Shown here: positions 15,301 through 30,300 of the stretch, piece after piece
Layout: the number at the start of each line of letters is the position of its first letter
Numbering within the stretch: the first letter of the stretch is position 1
NCBI GenBank assembly: GCA_029168955.1
Contig: JAPDOI010000135.1
Span: 1,368,501 to 1,432,500, forward strand
Length of the DNA stretch: 64,000 nucleotides
Direction of reading: 5' to 3'
Origin: Aplectana chamaeleonis
Taxonomy: Eukaryota > Nematoda > Chromadorea > Rhabditida > Cosmocercidae
The notes under the pieces: generated by a model
The model's input: only the letters and a program-made list of their open reading frames with translations
What the model was told of the DNA's origin: nothing
The model's database searches: none
Made by a program: the position numbers and the translations under genes

Positions 15301-18300
15301 ACGATGTCGTGATGACGTCCTCAGGAGCCCGAAGCACTTTTCACGACGTCCCGATGACGTCATCAGAAGCCCGAAGCACTTTTCACGACGTCCCGATGAC
15401 GTCATCAGAAGCCCGAAGCACTTTTCGCGATGTCCAGATGACGTCATCAGAAGCCCGAAGCACTTTTGACGACGTCCCGATGACGTCATCAGAAGCCCGA
15501 AGCACTTTTCACGACGTTCCGATGACGTCATCAGAAGCCCGAAGCACTTTTCACGACGTCCCAATGACGTCATCAGAATCACGAAGCACTTTTCACGACG
15601 TCTCGATGACGTCATCAGAAGCCCGAAGCACTTTTCACGACGTCCCAATGACGTCATCAGAAGCCCGAAGCACTTTTCACGATCTCCCGATGACGTCATC
15701 AAGAGCCCGAAGCACTTTTGACGACGTCCCGATGACGTCATCAGAAGCCCGAAGCACTTTTCACGACGTCCCGATGACGTCATCAGAAGCCCGAAGCACT
15801 TTTCGCGATGCCCAGATGACGTCATGAGGAGCCCGAAGCACTTTTCACGACGTCCCGATGACGTCATGAGAAGCCCGAAGCACTTTTCACGACGTCCCAA
15901 TGACGTCATGAGGAGCCCGAAGCACTTTTCACGACGTCCCGATGACGTCATCAGAGGCCCGAAGCACTTTTCACGACGTCCCGATGACGTCATCAGAAGC
16001 CCGAAGCACTTTTCACGACGTCCCGATGACGTCATCAGAAGCCCGAAGCACTTTTCACGACGTCCCGATGACGTCATCAGAAGCCCGAAGCACTTTTCAC
16101 GACGTCCCGATGACGTCATCAGAAGCCCGAAGCACTTTTGACGACGTCCCGATGACGTCATCAGAAGCCCGAAGCACTTTTCACGACGTCCCGATGACGT
16201 CATCAGAAGCCCGAAGCACTTCTGACGATGTCCCGATGACGTCATCAGAAGCCCGAAGCACTTCTGACGATGTCATGATAACGTCATCAGAAGCCCGAAG
16301 CCCTTTTCACCACGCCCCGTTGACGCCATCACAAGCCCGAAGCACTTTTCACGACGTTCCGATGACGTCATCAGAAGCCCGAAGCACTTTTCACGACGTC
16401 CCGATGACGTCATCAGAAGCCCGAAGCACTTTTCACGACGTCCCGATGACGTCATCAGAAGCCCGAAGCACTTTTCACGACGTCCCGATGACGTCATCAG
16501 AAGCCCGAAGCACTTTTCACGACGTCCCAATGACGTCATCAGAAGCCCGAAGCACTTCTGACGATGTCGTGATGACGTCCTCAGAAGCCCGAAGCACTTT
16601 TCACGACGTCCCGATGACGTCATCAGAAGCCCGAAGCACTTTTCACGACGTCCCGATGACGTCATCAGAAGCCCGAAGCACTTTTCACGACGTCCCGATG
16701 ACGTCATCAGAAGCCCGAAGCACTTTTCACGACGTCCCGATGACGTCATCAGAAGCCCGAAGCACTTTTCACGACGTCCCAATGACGTCATCAGAAGCCC
16801 GAAGCACTTTTCACGACGTCCCGATGACGTCATCAGAAGCCCGAAGCACTTTTCACGACGTCCCGATGACGTCATCAGAAGCCCGAAGCACTTTTGACGA
16901 CGTCCCGATGACGTCATCAGAAGCCCGAAGCACTTTTCACGATGTCCCGATGACGTCATGAGGAGCCCGAAGCACTTTTCACGATGTCCCGATGACGTCA
17001 TCAGAAGCCCGAAGCACTTTTCACGATGTCCCGATGACGTCATCAGGAGCCCGAAGCACTTTTCACGACGTCCCGATGACGTCATCAGAAGCCCGAAGCA
17101 CTTTTCACGACGTCCCGATGACGTCATCAGAAGCCCGAAGCACTTTTCACGACGTCCCGATGACGTCATCAGAAGCCCGAAGCACTTTTCACGACGTCCC
17201 GGTGACGTCATCAGAAGCCCGAAGCACTTTTCACGACGTCCCGATGACGTCATCAGAAGCCCGAAGCACTTTTCACGACGTCCCGATGACGTCATCAGAA
17301 GCCCGAAGCACTTTTGACGACGTCCCGATGACGTCATCAGAAGCCCGAAGCACTTTTCACGACGTCCCGATGACGTCATCAGAAGCCCGAAGCACTTTTC
17401 ACGACGTCCCGATGACGTCATCAGAAGCCCGAAGCACTTTTCACGACGTCCCGATGACGTCATCAGAAGCCCGAAGCACTTTTCACGACGTCCCGATGAC
17501 GTCATCAGAAGCCCGAAGCACTTTCTACGACGTCCCGATGACGTCATCAGAAGCCCGAAGCACTTTTCACGACGTCCCGATGACGTCATCAGAAGCCCGA
17601 AGCACTTTTCACGACGTCCCGATGACGTCATCAGAAGCCCGAAGCACTTTTCACGACGTCCCGATGACGTCATCAGAAGCCCGAAGCACTTTTCACGACG
17701 TCCCGATGACGTCATCAGAAGCCCGAAGCACTTTTCACGATGTCCCGATGACGTCATCAGAAGCCCGAAGCACTTTTCACGACGTCCCGATGACGTCATC
17801 AGAAGCCCGAAGCACTTTTCACGACGTCCCGATGACGTCATCAGAAGCCCGAAGCACTTTTCACGACGTCCCGATGACGTCATCAGGAGCCCGAAGCACT
17901 TTTCACGACGTCCCGATGACGTCATCAGAAGCCCGAAGCACTTTTCACGACGTCCCGATGACGTCATCAGAAGCCCGAAGCACTTTTCACGACGTCCCGA
18001 TGACGTCATCAGAAGCCCGAAGCACTTCTGACGATGTCGTGATGACGTCCTCAGGAGCCCGAAGCACTTTTCACGACGTCCCGATGACGTCATCAGAAGC
18101 CCGAAGCACTTTTGACGACGTCCCGATGACGTCATCAGAAGCCCGAAGCACTTTTCACGACGTCCCGATGACGTCATCAGAAGCCCGAAGCACTTTTCAC
18201 GACGTCCCGATGACGTCATCAGAAGCCCGAAGCACTTTTCACGATCTCCCGATGACGTCATCAGAAGCCCGAAGCACTTTTCACGACGTCCCGATGACGT

Positions 18301-21300
18301 CATCAGAAGCCCGAAGCACTTTTCACGACGTCCCAATGACGTCATCAGAAGCCCGAAGCACTTTTGACGACGTCCCGATGACGTCATCAGAAGCCCGAAG
18401 CACTTTTCACGACGTCCCAATGACGTCATCAGAAGCCCGAAGCACTTTTCACGACGTCCCGATGACGTCATCAGAAGCCCGAAGCACTTTTCGCGACGTC
18501 CCGATGACGTCATCAGAAGCCCGAAGCACTTTTCACGACGTCCCGATGACGTCATCAGAAGCCCGAAGCACTTTTGACGACGTCACGATGACGTCATCAG
18601 AAGCCCGAAGCACTTCTCACGACGTCCCAATGCCGTCATCAGAAGCCCGAAGCACTTCTGACAACGTCACGATGACGTCATCAGGAGCCCGAAGCACTTT
18701 TCACGACGTCCCGATGACGTCATCAGAAGCCCGAAGCACTTTTGACGACGTCCCGATGACGTCATCAGAAGCCCGAAGCACTTTTCGCGATGTCCAGATG
18801 ACGTCATCAGAAGCCCGAAGCACTTTTCACGACGTCCCAATGACGTCATCAGAAGCCCGAAGCACTTCTGACGATGTCGTGATGACGTCATCAGAAGCCC
18901 GAAGCACTTTTGACGACGTCCCGATGACGTCATCAGAAGCCCGAAGCACTTTTCACGACGTCCCAATGACGTCATCAGAAGCCCGAAGCACTTTTCACGA
19001 CGTCCCGATGACGTCATCAGAAGCCCGAAGCACTTTTCACGACGTCCCGATGACGTCATCAGAAGCCCGAAGCACTTTTCACGACGTCCCGATGACGTCA
19101 TCAGAAGCCCGAAGCACTTTTCACGACGTCCCGATGACGTCATCAGAAGCCCGAAGCACTTTTCACGATGTCCCGATGACGTCATCAGGAGCCCGAAGCA
19201 CTTTTCACGACGTCCCGATGACGTCATCAGAAGCCCGAAGCACTTTTCACGACGTCCCGATGACGTCATCAGAAGCCCGAAGCACTTTTCACGACGTCCC
19301 GATGACGTCATCAGAAGCCCGAAGCACTTTTCACGACGTCCCAATGACGTCATCAGAAGCCCGAAGCACTTCTGACGATGTCGTGATGACGTCCTCAGGA
19401 GCCCGAAGAACTTTTGACGACGTCCTCATGACGTCCTCAGGAGCCCGAAGCACTTTTCACGACGTCCCAATGACGTCATCAGAATCCCGAAGCACTTTTC
19501 ACGACGTCCCGATGACGTCATCAGAAGCCCGAAGCACTTTTCACGACGTCCCGATGACGTCAACAGAAGCCCGAAGCACTTTTCACGATGTCCCGATGAC
19601 GTCATGAGGAGCCCGAAGCACTTTTCACGACGTCCCGATTACGTCATCAGAAGCCCGAAGCACTTTTCGCGATGTCCAGATGACGTCATCAGAAGCCCGA
19701 AGCACTTTTCACGACGTCCCGATGACGTCATCAGAAGCCCGAAGCACTTTTGACGACGTCCCGATGACGTCATCAGAAGCCCGAAGCACTTTTCACGACG
19801 TCCCGATGACGTCATCAGAAGCCCGAAGCACTTTTCACGACGTCCCGATGACGTCATCAGAAGCCCGAAGCACTTTTCACGACGTCCCGATGACGTCATC
19901 AGAAGCCCGAAGCACTTCTGACGATGTCATGATAACGTCATCAGAAGCCCGAAGCACTTCTGACGATGTCCCGATGACGTCATCAGAAGCCCGAAGCACT
20001 TTTGACGACGTCCCGATGTTCAGAAGCTCGAAGCTCGAAGCACTTTTCACGACGTCCCGATGACGTCATCAGAAGCCCGAAGCACTTTTCACGACGTCCC
20101 GATGACGTCATCAGGAGCCCGAAGCACTTTTCACGACGTCCCAATGACGTCATCAGAATCCCGAAGCACTTTTCACGACGTCCCGATGGCGTCATCAGGA
20201 GCCGGAAGCACTTCTGACGATGTCGTGATGACGTCCTCAGAAGCCCGAAGCACTTTTGACGACGTCCCGATGACGTCATCAGAAGCCCGAAGCACTTTTC
20301 ACGACGTCCCTATGACGTCATCAGAAGCCCGAAGCACTTTTCACGACGTCCCGATGACGTCATCAGAAGCCCGAAGCACTTTTCACGACGTCCCGATGAC
20401 GTTATCAGAAGGCCGAAGCACTTTTGACGATGTCGTGATGACGTCATCAGATGCCCGAAGCATTTTTCACGACGTCCCGATGACGTCATCAGAAGCCCGA
20501 AGCACTTTTCACGACGTCCCGATGACGTCATCAGAAGCCCGAAGCACTTTTCACGACGTCCCGATGACGTCATCAGAAGCCCGAAGCACTTTCACGACGT
20601 CCCAATGACGTCATCAGAAGCCCGAAGCACTTTTCACGACGTCCCGATGACGTCATCAGAAGCCCGAAGCACTTTTCACGACGTCCCGATGACGTCATCA
20701 GAAGCCCGAAGCACTTTTCACGACGTCCCGATGACGTCATCAGAAGCCCGAAGCACTTTTCACGACGTCCCGATGACGTCATCAGAAGCCCGAAGCACTT
20801 CTGACGATGTCGTGATGACGTCCTCAGAAGCCCGAAGCACTTTTCACGACGTCCCGATGACGTCATCAGGAGCCCGAAGCACTTTTCACGACGTCCCGAT
20901 GACGTCATCAGAAGCCCGAAGCACTTTTCACGACGTCCCGATGACGTCATCAGAAGCCCGAAGCACTTTTCACGACGTCCCGATGACGTCATCAGAAGCC
21001 CGCTGCACTTTTCTCGACGTCCCGATGACGTCATCAGAAGCCCTAAGCACTTTTACGACGACCCGATGACGTCATCAGGAGCCCGAAGCACTTTTCACGA
21101 CGTCCCGATGACGTCATCAGAAGCCCGAAGCACTTTTCACGACGTCCCGATGACGTCATCAGAAGCCCGAAGCACTTTTCACGACGTCCCGATGACGTCA
21201 TCAGAAGCCCGAAGCACTTTTCACGACGTCCCGATGACGTCATCAGAAGCCCGAAGCACTTTTCACGACGTCCCGATGACGTCATCAGAAGCCCGAAGCA

Positions 21301-24300
21301 CTTTTCACGACGTCCCGATGACGTCATCAGAAGCCCGAAGCACTTTTCACGACGTCCCAATGACGTCATCAGAAGCCCGAAGCACTTTTCACGACGTCCC
21401 GATGACGTCATCAGAAGCCCGAAGCACTTTTCACGACGTCCCGATGACGTCATCAGAAGCCCGAAGCACTTTTGACGACGTCCCGATGACGTCATCAGAA
21501 GCCCGAAGCACTTTTCACGACGTCCCAATGACGTCATCAGAAGCCCGAAGCACTTCTGACGATGTCGTGATGACGTCCTCAGGAGCCCGAAGAACTTTTG
21601 ACGACGTCCCGATGACGTCATCAGAAGCCCGAAGCACTTTTCACGACGTCCCAATGACGTCATCAGAAGCCCGAAGCACTTCTGACGATGTCGTGATGAC
21701 GTCATCAGGAGCCCGAAGCACTTCTGACGACGTCACGATGACGTCATCAGAAGCCCGAAGCACTTCTCACGACGTCCCAATGCCGTCATCAGAAGCCCGA
21801 AGCACTTCTGACGATGTCACGATGACGTCATCAGAAGCCCGAAGCACTTTTCACGACGTCCCGATGACGTCATCAGAAGCCCGAAGCAGTTTTCACGACG
21901 TCCCAATGACGTCATCAGAAGCCCGAAGCACTTCTCACGACGTCCCAATGACGTCATCAGAAGCCCGAAGCACTTTTCACGACGTCCCGATGACGTCATC
22001 AGAAGCCCGAAGCACTTTTCACGACGTCCCGATGACGTCATCAGGAGCCCGAAGCACTTTTCACGACGTCCCGATGACGTCATCAGAAGCCCGAAGCACT
22101 TTTCACGACGTCCCGATGACGTCATCAGAAGCCCGAAGCACTTTTCACGACGTCCCGATGACGTCATCAGAAGCCCGAAGCACTTTTCACGACGTCCCGA
22201 TGACGTCATCAGAAGCCCGAAGCACTTTTCACGACGTCCCGATGACGTCATCAGAAGCCCGAAGCACTTTTCACGACGTCCCAATGACGTCATCAGAAGC
22301 CCGAAGCACTTTTTACGATGTCCCGATGACGTCATCAGAATCCCGAAGCACTTTTCACGACGTCCCGATGACGTCATCAGAAGCCCGAAGCACTTTTCAC
22401 GACGTCCCGATGACGTCATCAGAAGCCCGAAGCACTTTTGACGACGTCCCGATGACGTCATCAGAAGCCCGAAGCACTTTTCACGACGTCCCGATGACGT
22501 CATCAGAAGCCCGAAGCACTTTTCACGACGTCCCAATGACGTCATCAGAAGCCCGAAGCACTTTCACGACGTCCCGATGACGTCATCAGAAGCCCGAAGC
22601 ACTTCTGACGATGTCCCGATGACGTCATCAGAAGCCCGAAGCACTTTTGACGATGTCCAGATGACGTCATCAGAAGCCCGAAGCACTTTTGACGATGTCC
22701 CGATGACGTCATCAGAAGCCCAAAGCACTTTTCACGACGTCCCGATGACGTCATCAGAAGCCCGAAGCACTTTCGACGATGTCCCGATGACGTCAGCAGA
22801 AGCCCGAAGCACTTCTGACGATGTCCCGATGACGTCATCAGAAGCCCGAAGCACTTTTCACGACGTCCCGATGACTTCATCACAAGCCCGAAGTACTTTT
22901 GACGATGTTCAGATGACGTCATCAGAAGCCCGAAGCACTTTTAACGATGTCCCGATGACGTCATCAGAAGCCCGAAGCACTTTTCACGACGTCCCGATGA
23001 CGTCATCAGAAGCCCGAAGCACTTTTCACGACGTCCCGATGACGTCATCAGAAGCCCGAAGCACTTTTCACGACGTCCCGATGACGTCATCAGAAGCCCG
23101 AAGCACTTTTCGCGATGTCCAGATGACGTCATCAGAAGCCCGAAGCACTTTTCACGATGTCCCGATGACGTCATGAGGAGCCCGAAGCACTTTTCACGAC
23201 GTCCCGATGACGTCATCAGAAGCCCGAAGCACTTTTCACGACGTCCCAATGACGTCATCAGAAGCCCGAAGCACTTTTCACGACGTCCCGATGACGTCAT
23301 CAGAAGCCCGAAGCACTTTTCACGACGTCCCAATGACGTCATCAGAAGCCCGAAGCACTTTTCACGACGTCCCGATGACGTCATCAGAAGCCCGAAGCAC
23401 TTTTCACGACGTCCCGATGACGTCATCAGAAGCCCGAAGCACTTCTGACGATGTCGTGATGACGTCCTCAGGAGCCCGAAGCACTTTTCACGACGTCCCG
23501 ATGACGTCATCAGGAGCCCGAAGCACTTTTCACGACGTCCCGATGACGTCATCAGAAGCCCGAAGCACTTTTCACGACGTCCCGATGACGTCATCAGAAG
23601 CCCGAAGCACTTTTCACGACGTCCCGATGACGTCATCAGAAGCCCGAAGCACTTTTCACGACGTCCCGATGACGTCATCAGAAGCCCGAAGCACTTTTCG
23701 CGATGTCCAGATGACGTCATCAGAAGCCCGAAGCACTTTTCACGACGTCCCGATGACGTCATCAGAAGCCCGAAGCACTTTTCACGATGTCCCGATGACG
23801 TCATGAGGAGCCCGAAGCACTTTTCACGACGTCCCGATGACGTCATCAGAAGCCCGAAGCTCTTTTCACGACGTCCCGATGACGTCATCAGAAGCCCGAA
23901 GCACTTTTCACGACGTCCCGATGACGTCATCAGAAGCCCGAAGCACTTTTCACGACGTCCCGATGACGTCATCAGAAGCCCGAAGCTCTTTTCACGACGT
24001 CCAAATGACGTCATCAGAAGCCCGAAGCACTTTTCACGACGTCCCGATGACGTCATCAGAAGCCCGAAGCTCTTTCCACGACGTCCCGATGACGTCATCA
24101 GAAGCCCGAAGCACTTTTCATGACGTCCCGGTGACGTCATCAGAAGCCCGAAGCTCTTTTCACGACGTCCCGATGACGTCATCAGAAGCCCGAAGCTCTT
24201 TTCACGACGTCCCGATGACGTCATCAGAAGCCCGAAGCACTTTTCACGACGTCCCGATGACGTCATCAGAAGCCCGAAGCTCTTTCCACGATGTCCTGAT

Positions 24301-27300
24301 GACGTCATCAGGAGCCCGAAGCACTTTTCACGACGTCCCGATGACGTCATCAGAAGCCCGAAGCACTTTTCACGACGTCCCGATGACGTCATCAGAAGCC
24401 CGAAGCACTTTTCACGACGTCCCGATGACGTCATCAGAAGCCCGAAGCACTTCTGACGATGTCGTGATGACGTCATCAGAAGCCCGAAGCACTTTTCACG
24501 ACGTCCCGATGACGTCATCAGAAGCCCGAAGCACTTTTCACGACGTCCCGATGACGTCATCAGAAGCCCGAAGCACTTTTCGCGATGTCCCGATGACGTC
24601 ATCAGAAGCCCGAAGCACTTTTCACGACGTCCTGATGACGTCTTCAGGAGCCCGAAGCACTTTTCACGACGTCCCGATGACGTCATCAGGAGCCCGAAGC
24701 ACTTTTCACGACGTCCCGATGACGTCATCAGAAGCCCGAAGCACTTCTGACGATGTCGTGATGACGTCATCAGGAGCCCGAAGCACTTTTCACGACGTCC
24801 CGATGACGTCATCAGAAGCCCGAAGCACTTTTCACGACGTCCCGATGACGTCATCAGAAGCCCGAAGCACTTTTCACGACGTCCCGATGACGTCATCAGA
24901 AGCCCGAAGCACTTTTCACGACGTCCCGATGACGTCATCAGAAGCCCGAAGCACTTTTGACGACGTCCCGATGACGTCATCAGAAGCCCGAAGCACTTTT
25001 CACGACGTCCCGATGACGTCATCAGAAGCCCGAAGCACTTTTCACGACGTCCCGATGACGTCATCAGAAGCCCGAAGCACTTTTCACGACGTCCCAATGA
25101 CGTCATCAGAAGCCCGAAGCACTTTTCACGACGTCCCGATGACGTCATCAGAAGCCCGAAGCACTTTTCACGACGTCCCGATGACGTCATCAGAAGCCCG
25201 AAGAACTTTTGACGACGTCCCGATGACGTCATCAGAAGCCCGGAAGCACTTTTCACGATGTCCAGATGACGTCATCAGACACCCGAAGCACTTTTCACGA
25301 TCTCCCGATGACGTCATCAAGAGCCCGAAGCACTTTTCACGATGTCCCGATGACGTCATGAGGAGCCCGAAGCACTTTTCACGACGTCCCGATGACGTCA
25401 TCAGAAGCCCGGAAGCACTTTTCACGACGTCCCAATGACGTCTTTAGAAGCCCGAAGCACTTCTGACGCCGTCGGGATGACGTCATCAGAAGCCCGAAGC
25501 ACTTTTCACGACGTCCCAATGACGTCATAAAAAGCCCGAAGCACTTTTCACGACGTCGGGATGACGTCATCAGAAGTCCGAAGCACTTTTCACGACGTCC
25601 CGATGACGTCATCAAGAGCCCGAAGCACTTCTGACGATGTCGTGATGACGTCCTCAGGAGCCCGAAGAACTTTTGACGACGTCCTGATGACGTCTTCAGG
25701 AGCCCGAAGCACTTTTCACGACGTCCCAATGACGTCATCAGAAGCCCGAAGCACTTCTGACGATGTCGTGATGACGTCCTCAGGAGCCCGAAGCACTTTT
25801 CACGACGTCCCGATGACGTCATCAGAAGCCCGAAGCACTTTTCACGACGTCCCGATGACGTCATCAGAAGCCCGAAGCACTTTTCACGAAGTCGGGATGA
25901 CGTCATCAGAAGCCCGAAGCACTTTTCACGACGTCCCGATGACGTCATCAGAAGCCCGAAGCACCTTTCACGATGTCCCGATGACGTCATAAAAAGACGC
26001 CGTCGGGATGACGTCATCAGAAGCCCGAAGCACTTTTCACGACGTCCCAATGACGTCATAAAAAGCCCGAAGCACTTCTGACGACGTCCCAATGACGTCA
26101 TCAGAAGCCCGAAGCACTTTTCACGACGTCGCGATGACGTCACCAGAAGCCCGAAGCACTTTTCACGCCGTCGGGATGACGTCATTAGAAGCCCGAAGCA
26201 CTTTTCACGACGTTCCAATGACGTCATTAGAAGCCCGAGGCACTTTTCACGACGTTCCGATGACGTCATTAGAAGCCCGAAGCACTTCTGACGACGTCCC
26301 AATGACGGCATCAGAAGCCCGAAGCACTTTTCGCGACGTCCCGATGACGTCATCAGAAGCCCGAAGCACTTTTCACGACGTCCCGATGACGTCATCAGAA
26401 GCCCGAAGCACTTTTCACGACGTCCCGATGACGTCATCAGAAGCCCGAAGCACTTTTCACGACGTCCCGATGACGTCATCAGAAGCCCGAAACACTTTTG
26501 ACGACGTCCTGATGACGTCATCAGGAGCCCGAAGCACTTTTGACGACGTCCCGATGACGTCATCAGAAGCCCGAAGCACTTTTCACGACGTCCCGATGAC
26601 GTCATCAGAAGCCCGAAGCACTTTTCGCGATGTCCCGATGACGTCATCAGAAGCCCGAAGCACTTTTCACGACGTCCCGATGACGTCATCAGAAGCCCGA
26701 AGCACTTTCAACGACGTTCCGATGACGTCCTCAGGAGCCCGAAGAACTTTTGACGACGTCCTGATGACGTCATCAGAAGCCCGAAGCACTTCTGACGATG
26801 TCGTGATGACGTCCTCAGGAGCCCGAAGAACTTTTGACGACGTCCTGATGACGTCTTCAGGAGCCCGAAGCACTTTTCACGACGTCCCAATGACGTCATC
26901 AGAAGCCAGATGCACTTTTCACGACGTCCCGATGACGTCATCAGAAGCCCGAAGCACTTTTCACGACGTCCCAATGACGTCATCAGGAGCCCGAAGCACT
27001 TCTGACGACGTCCTGATGACGTCATCAGGAGCCCGAAGCACTTTTTACGATGCCCCGATGACGTCATCAGAACCGATGACGTCATCAGAAGCCCGAAGCA
27101 CTTTTGACGACGTCTTGATGACGTCATCAAAAGCCCGAAGCACTTTTCACAACGTCCTGATGACATCATCAGAAGCCCGAAGCACTTTTCACGACGTCCC
27201 GATGACGTCATCAGAAGCCCGAAGCACTTTTCACGACGTCCCGATGACGTCATCAGAAGCCCGAAGCACTTTTCACGATGTCCCGATGACGTCATCAGAA

Positions 27301-30300
27301 GCCCGAAGCACTTTTCACGACGTCCCGATGACGTCATCAGAAGCCCGAAGCACTTTTGACGACGTCCCGATGACGTCATCAGAAGCCCGAAGCACTTTTC
27401 ACGACGTCCCGATGACGTCATCAGAAGCCCGAAGCACTTTTCACGACGTCCCGATGACGTCATCAGAAGCCCGAAGCACTTTTCACGATGTCCCGATGAC
27501 GTCATCAGAAGCCCGAAGCACTTTTCACGACGTCCCGATGACGTCATCAGAAGCCCGAAGCACTTTTCACGACGTCCCAATGACGTCATCAGAAGCCCGA
27601 AGCACTTTTCACGACGTCCCGATGACGTCATCAGAAGCCCGAAGCACTTTTCACGACGTCCCAATGACGTCATCAGAAGCCCGAAGCACTTTTGACGACT
27701 TCCCAATGACGTCATCAGAAGCCCGAAGCACTTTTCGCGATGTCCAGATGACGTCATCAGGAGCCCGAAGCACTTCTGACGATGTCGTGATGACGTCCTC
27801 AGGAGCCCGAAGCACTTTTGACGACGTCCCGATGACGTCATCAGAAGCCCGAAGCACTTTTCACGACGTCCCAATGACGTCATCAGGAGCCCGAAGCACT
27901 TTTGACGACGTCCTGATGACGTCATCAGGAGCCCGAAGCACTTTTCACGACGTCCCAATGACGTCATCAGAATCCCGAAGCACTTTTCACGACGTCCCGA
28001 TGACGTCATCAGAAGCCCGAAGCACTTTTCACGACGTCCCAATGACGTCATCAGAAGCCCGAAGCACTTCTGACGATGTCGTGATGACGTCCTCAGGAGC
28101 CCGAAGCACTTTTCACGACGTCCCGATGACGTCATCAGAAGCCCGAAGCACTTTTGACGACGTCCCGATGACGTCATCAGAAGCCCGAAGCACTTTTCGC
28201 GATGTCCAGATGACGTCATCAGAAACCCGAAGCATTTTTCACGATCTCCCGATGACGTCATCAAGAGCCCGAAGCACTTTTCACGATGTCCCGATGACGT
28301 CATGAGGAGCCCGAAGCACTTTTCACGACGTCCCGATGACGTCATCAGAAGCCCGAAGCACTTTTCACGACGTCCCAATGACGTCATCAGAAGCCCGAAG
28401 CACTTCTGACGATGTCGTGATGACGTCATCAGAAGCCCGAAGCACTTTTCACGACGTCCCAATGACGTCATCAGAAGCCCGAAGCACTTTTGACGACGTC
28501 CCGATGACGTCATCAGAAGCCCGAAGCACTTTTCGCGATGTCCAGATGACGTCATCAGAAACCCGAAGCACTTCTGACGATGTCGTGATGACGTCCTCAG
28601 GAGCCCGAAGAACTTTTGACGACGTCCTGATGACGTCTTCAGGAGCCCGAAGCACTTTTCACGACGTCCCAATGACGTCATCAGAAGCCTGAAGCACTTC
28701 TGACGATGTCGTGATGACGTTTTCAGGAGCCCGAAGCACTTTTCACGACGTCCCGATGACGTCATCAGAAGCCCGAAGCACTTTTGACGACGTCCCGATG
28801 ACGTCATCAGAAGCCCGGAAGCACTTTTCGCGATGTCCAGATGACGTCATCAGAAACCCGAAGCACTTTTCACGACGTCCCAATGACGTCATCAGAAGCC
28901 CGAAGCACTTCTGACGATGTCGTGATGACGTCATCAGAAGCCCGAAGCACTTTTCACGACGTCCCGATGACGTCATCAGAAGCCCGAAGCACTTTTCAAG
29001 ACGTCCCGATGACGTCATCAGAAGCCCGAAGCACTTTTGACGACGTCCTGATGACGTCTTCAGAAGCCCGAAGCAGCACTTTTCACGACGTCCCGATGAC
29101 GTCATCAGAAGCCTGAAGCACTTTTCAAGACGTCCCGATGACGTCATCAGAAGCCCGAAGCACTTTTCACGACGTCCCGCTGACGTCATCAGAAGCCCGA
29201 AACACTTCTGTCGATGTCTTGATGACGTGCTCAGGAGCCGGAAGCACTTTCACGACGTCCCAATGACCTCCTCAGAATCTCGAAGCACTTTTCACGACGT
29301 CCCGATAACGTCATCAGAAGCCCGAAGCACTTTTCAAGACGTCCCGATGACGTCATCAGAAGCCCGAAGCACTTTTCACGACGTCCCAATGACGTCATCA
29401 GAAGCCCGAAGCACTTCTGACGATGTCGTGATGACGTCCTCAGGAGCCCGAAGAACTTTTGACGACGTCCTGATGACGTCTTCAGGAGCCCGAAGCACTT
29501 TTCACGACGTCCCAATGACGTCATCAGAATCCCGAAGCACTTTTCACGACGTCCCAATGACGTCATCAGAAGCCCGAAGCACTTCTGACGATGTCGTGAT
29601 GACGTCCTCAGGAGCCCGAAGCACTTTTGACGACGTCCCGATGACGTCATCAGAAGCCCGAAGCACTTTTCGCGATGTCCAGATGACGTCATCAGAAACC
29701 CGAAGCACTTCTGACGATGTCGTGATGACGTCCTCAGGAGCCCGAAGAACTTTTGACGACGTCCTGATGACGTCTTCAGGAGCCCGAAGCACTTTTCACG
29801 ACGTCCCAATGACGTCATCAGAATCCCGAAGCACTTTTCACGACGTCCCGATGACGTCATCAGAAGCCCGAAGCACTTTTCACGACGTCCCAATGACGTC
29901 ATCAGAAGCCTGAAGCACTTCTGACGATGTCGTGATGACGTTTTCAGGAGCCCGAAGCACTTTTCGCGATGTCCAGATGACGTCATCAGAAACCCGAAGC
30001 ACTTCTGACGATGTCGTGATGACGTCCTCAGGAGCCCGAAGAACTTTTGACGACGTCCTGATGACGTCTTCAGGAGCCCGAAGCACTTTTCACGACGTCC
30101 CAATGACGTCATCAGAATCCCGAAGCACTTTTCACGACGTCCCGATGACGTCATCAGAAGCCCGAAGCACTTTTCACGACGTCCCAATGACGTCATCAGA
30201 AGCCCGAAGCACTTCTGACGATGTCGTGATGACGTCCTCAGGAGCCCGAAGCACTTTTCACGACGTCCCGATGACGTCATCAGAAGCCCGAAGCACTTTT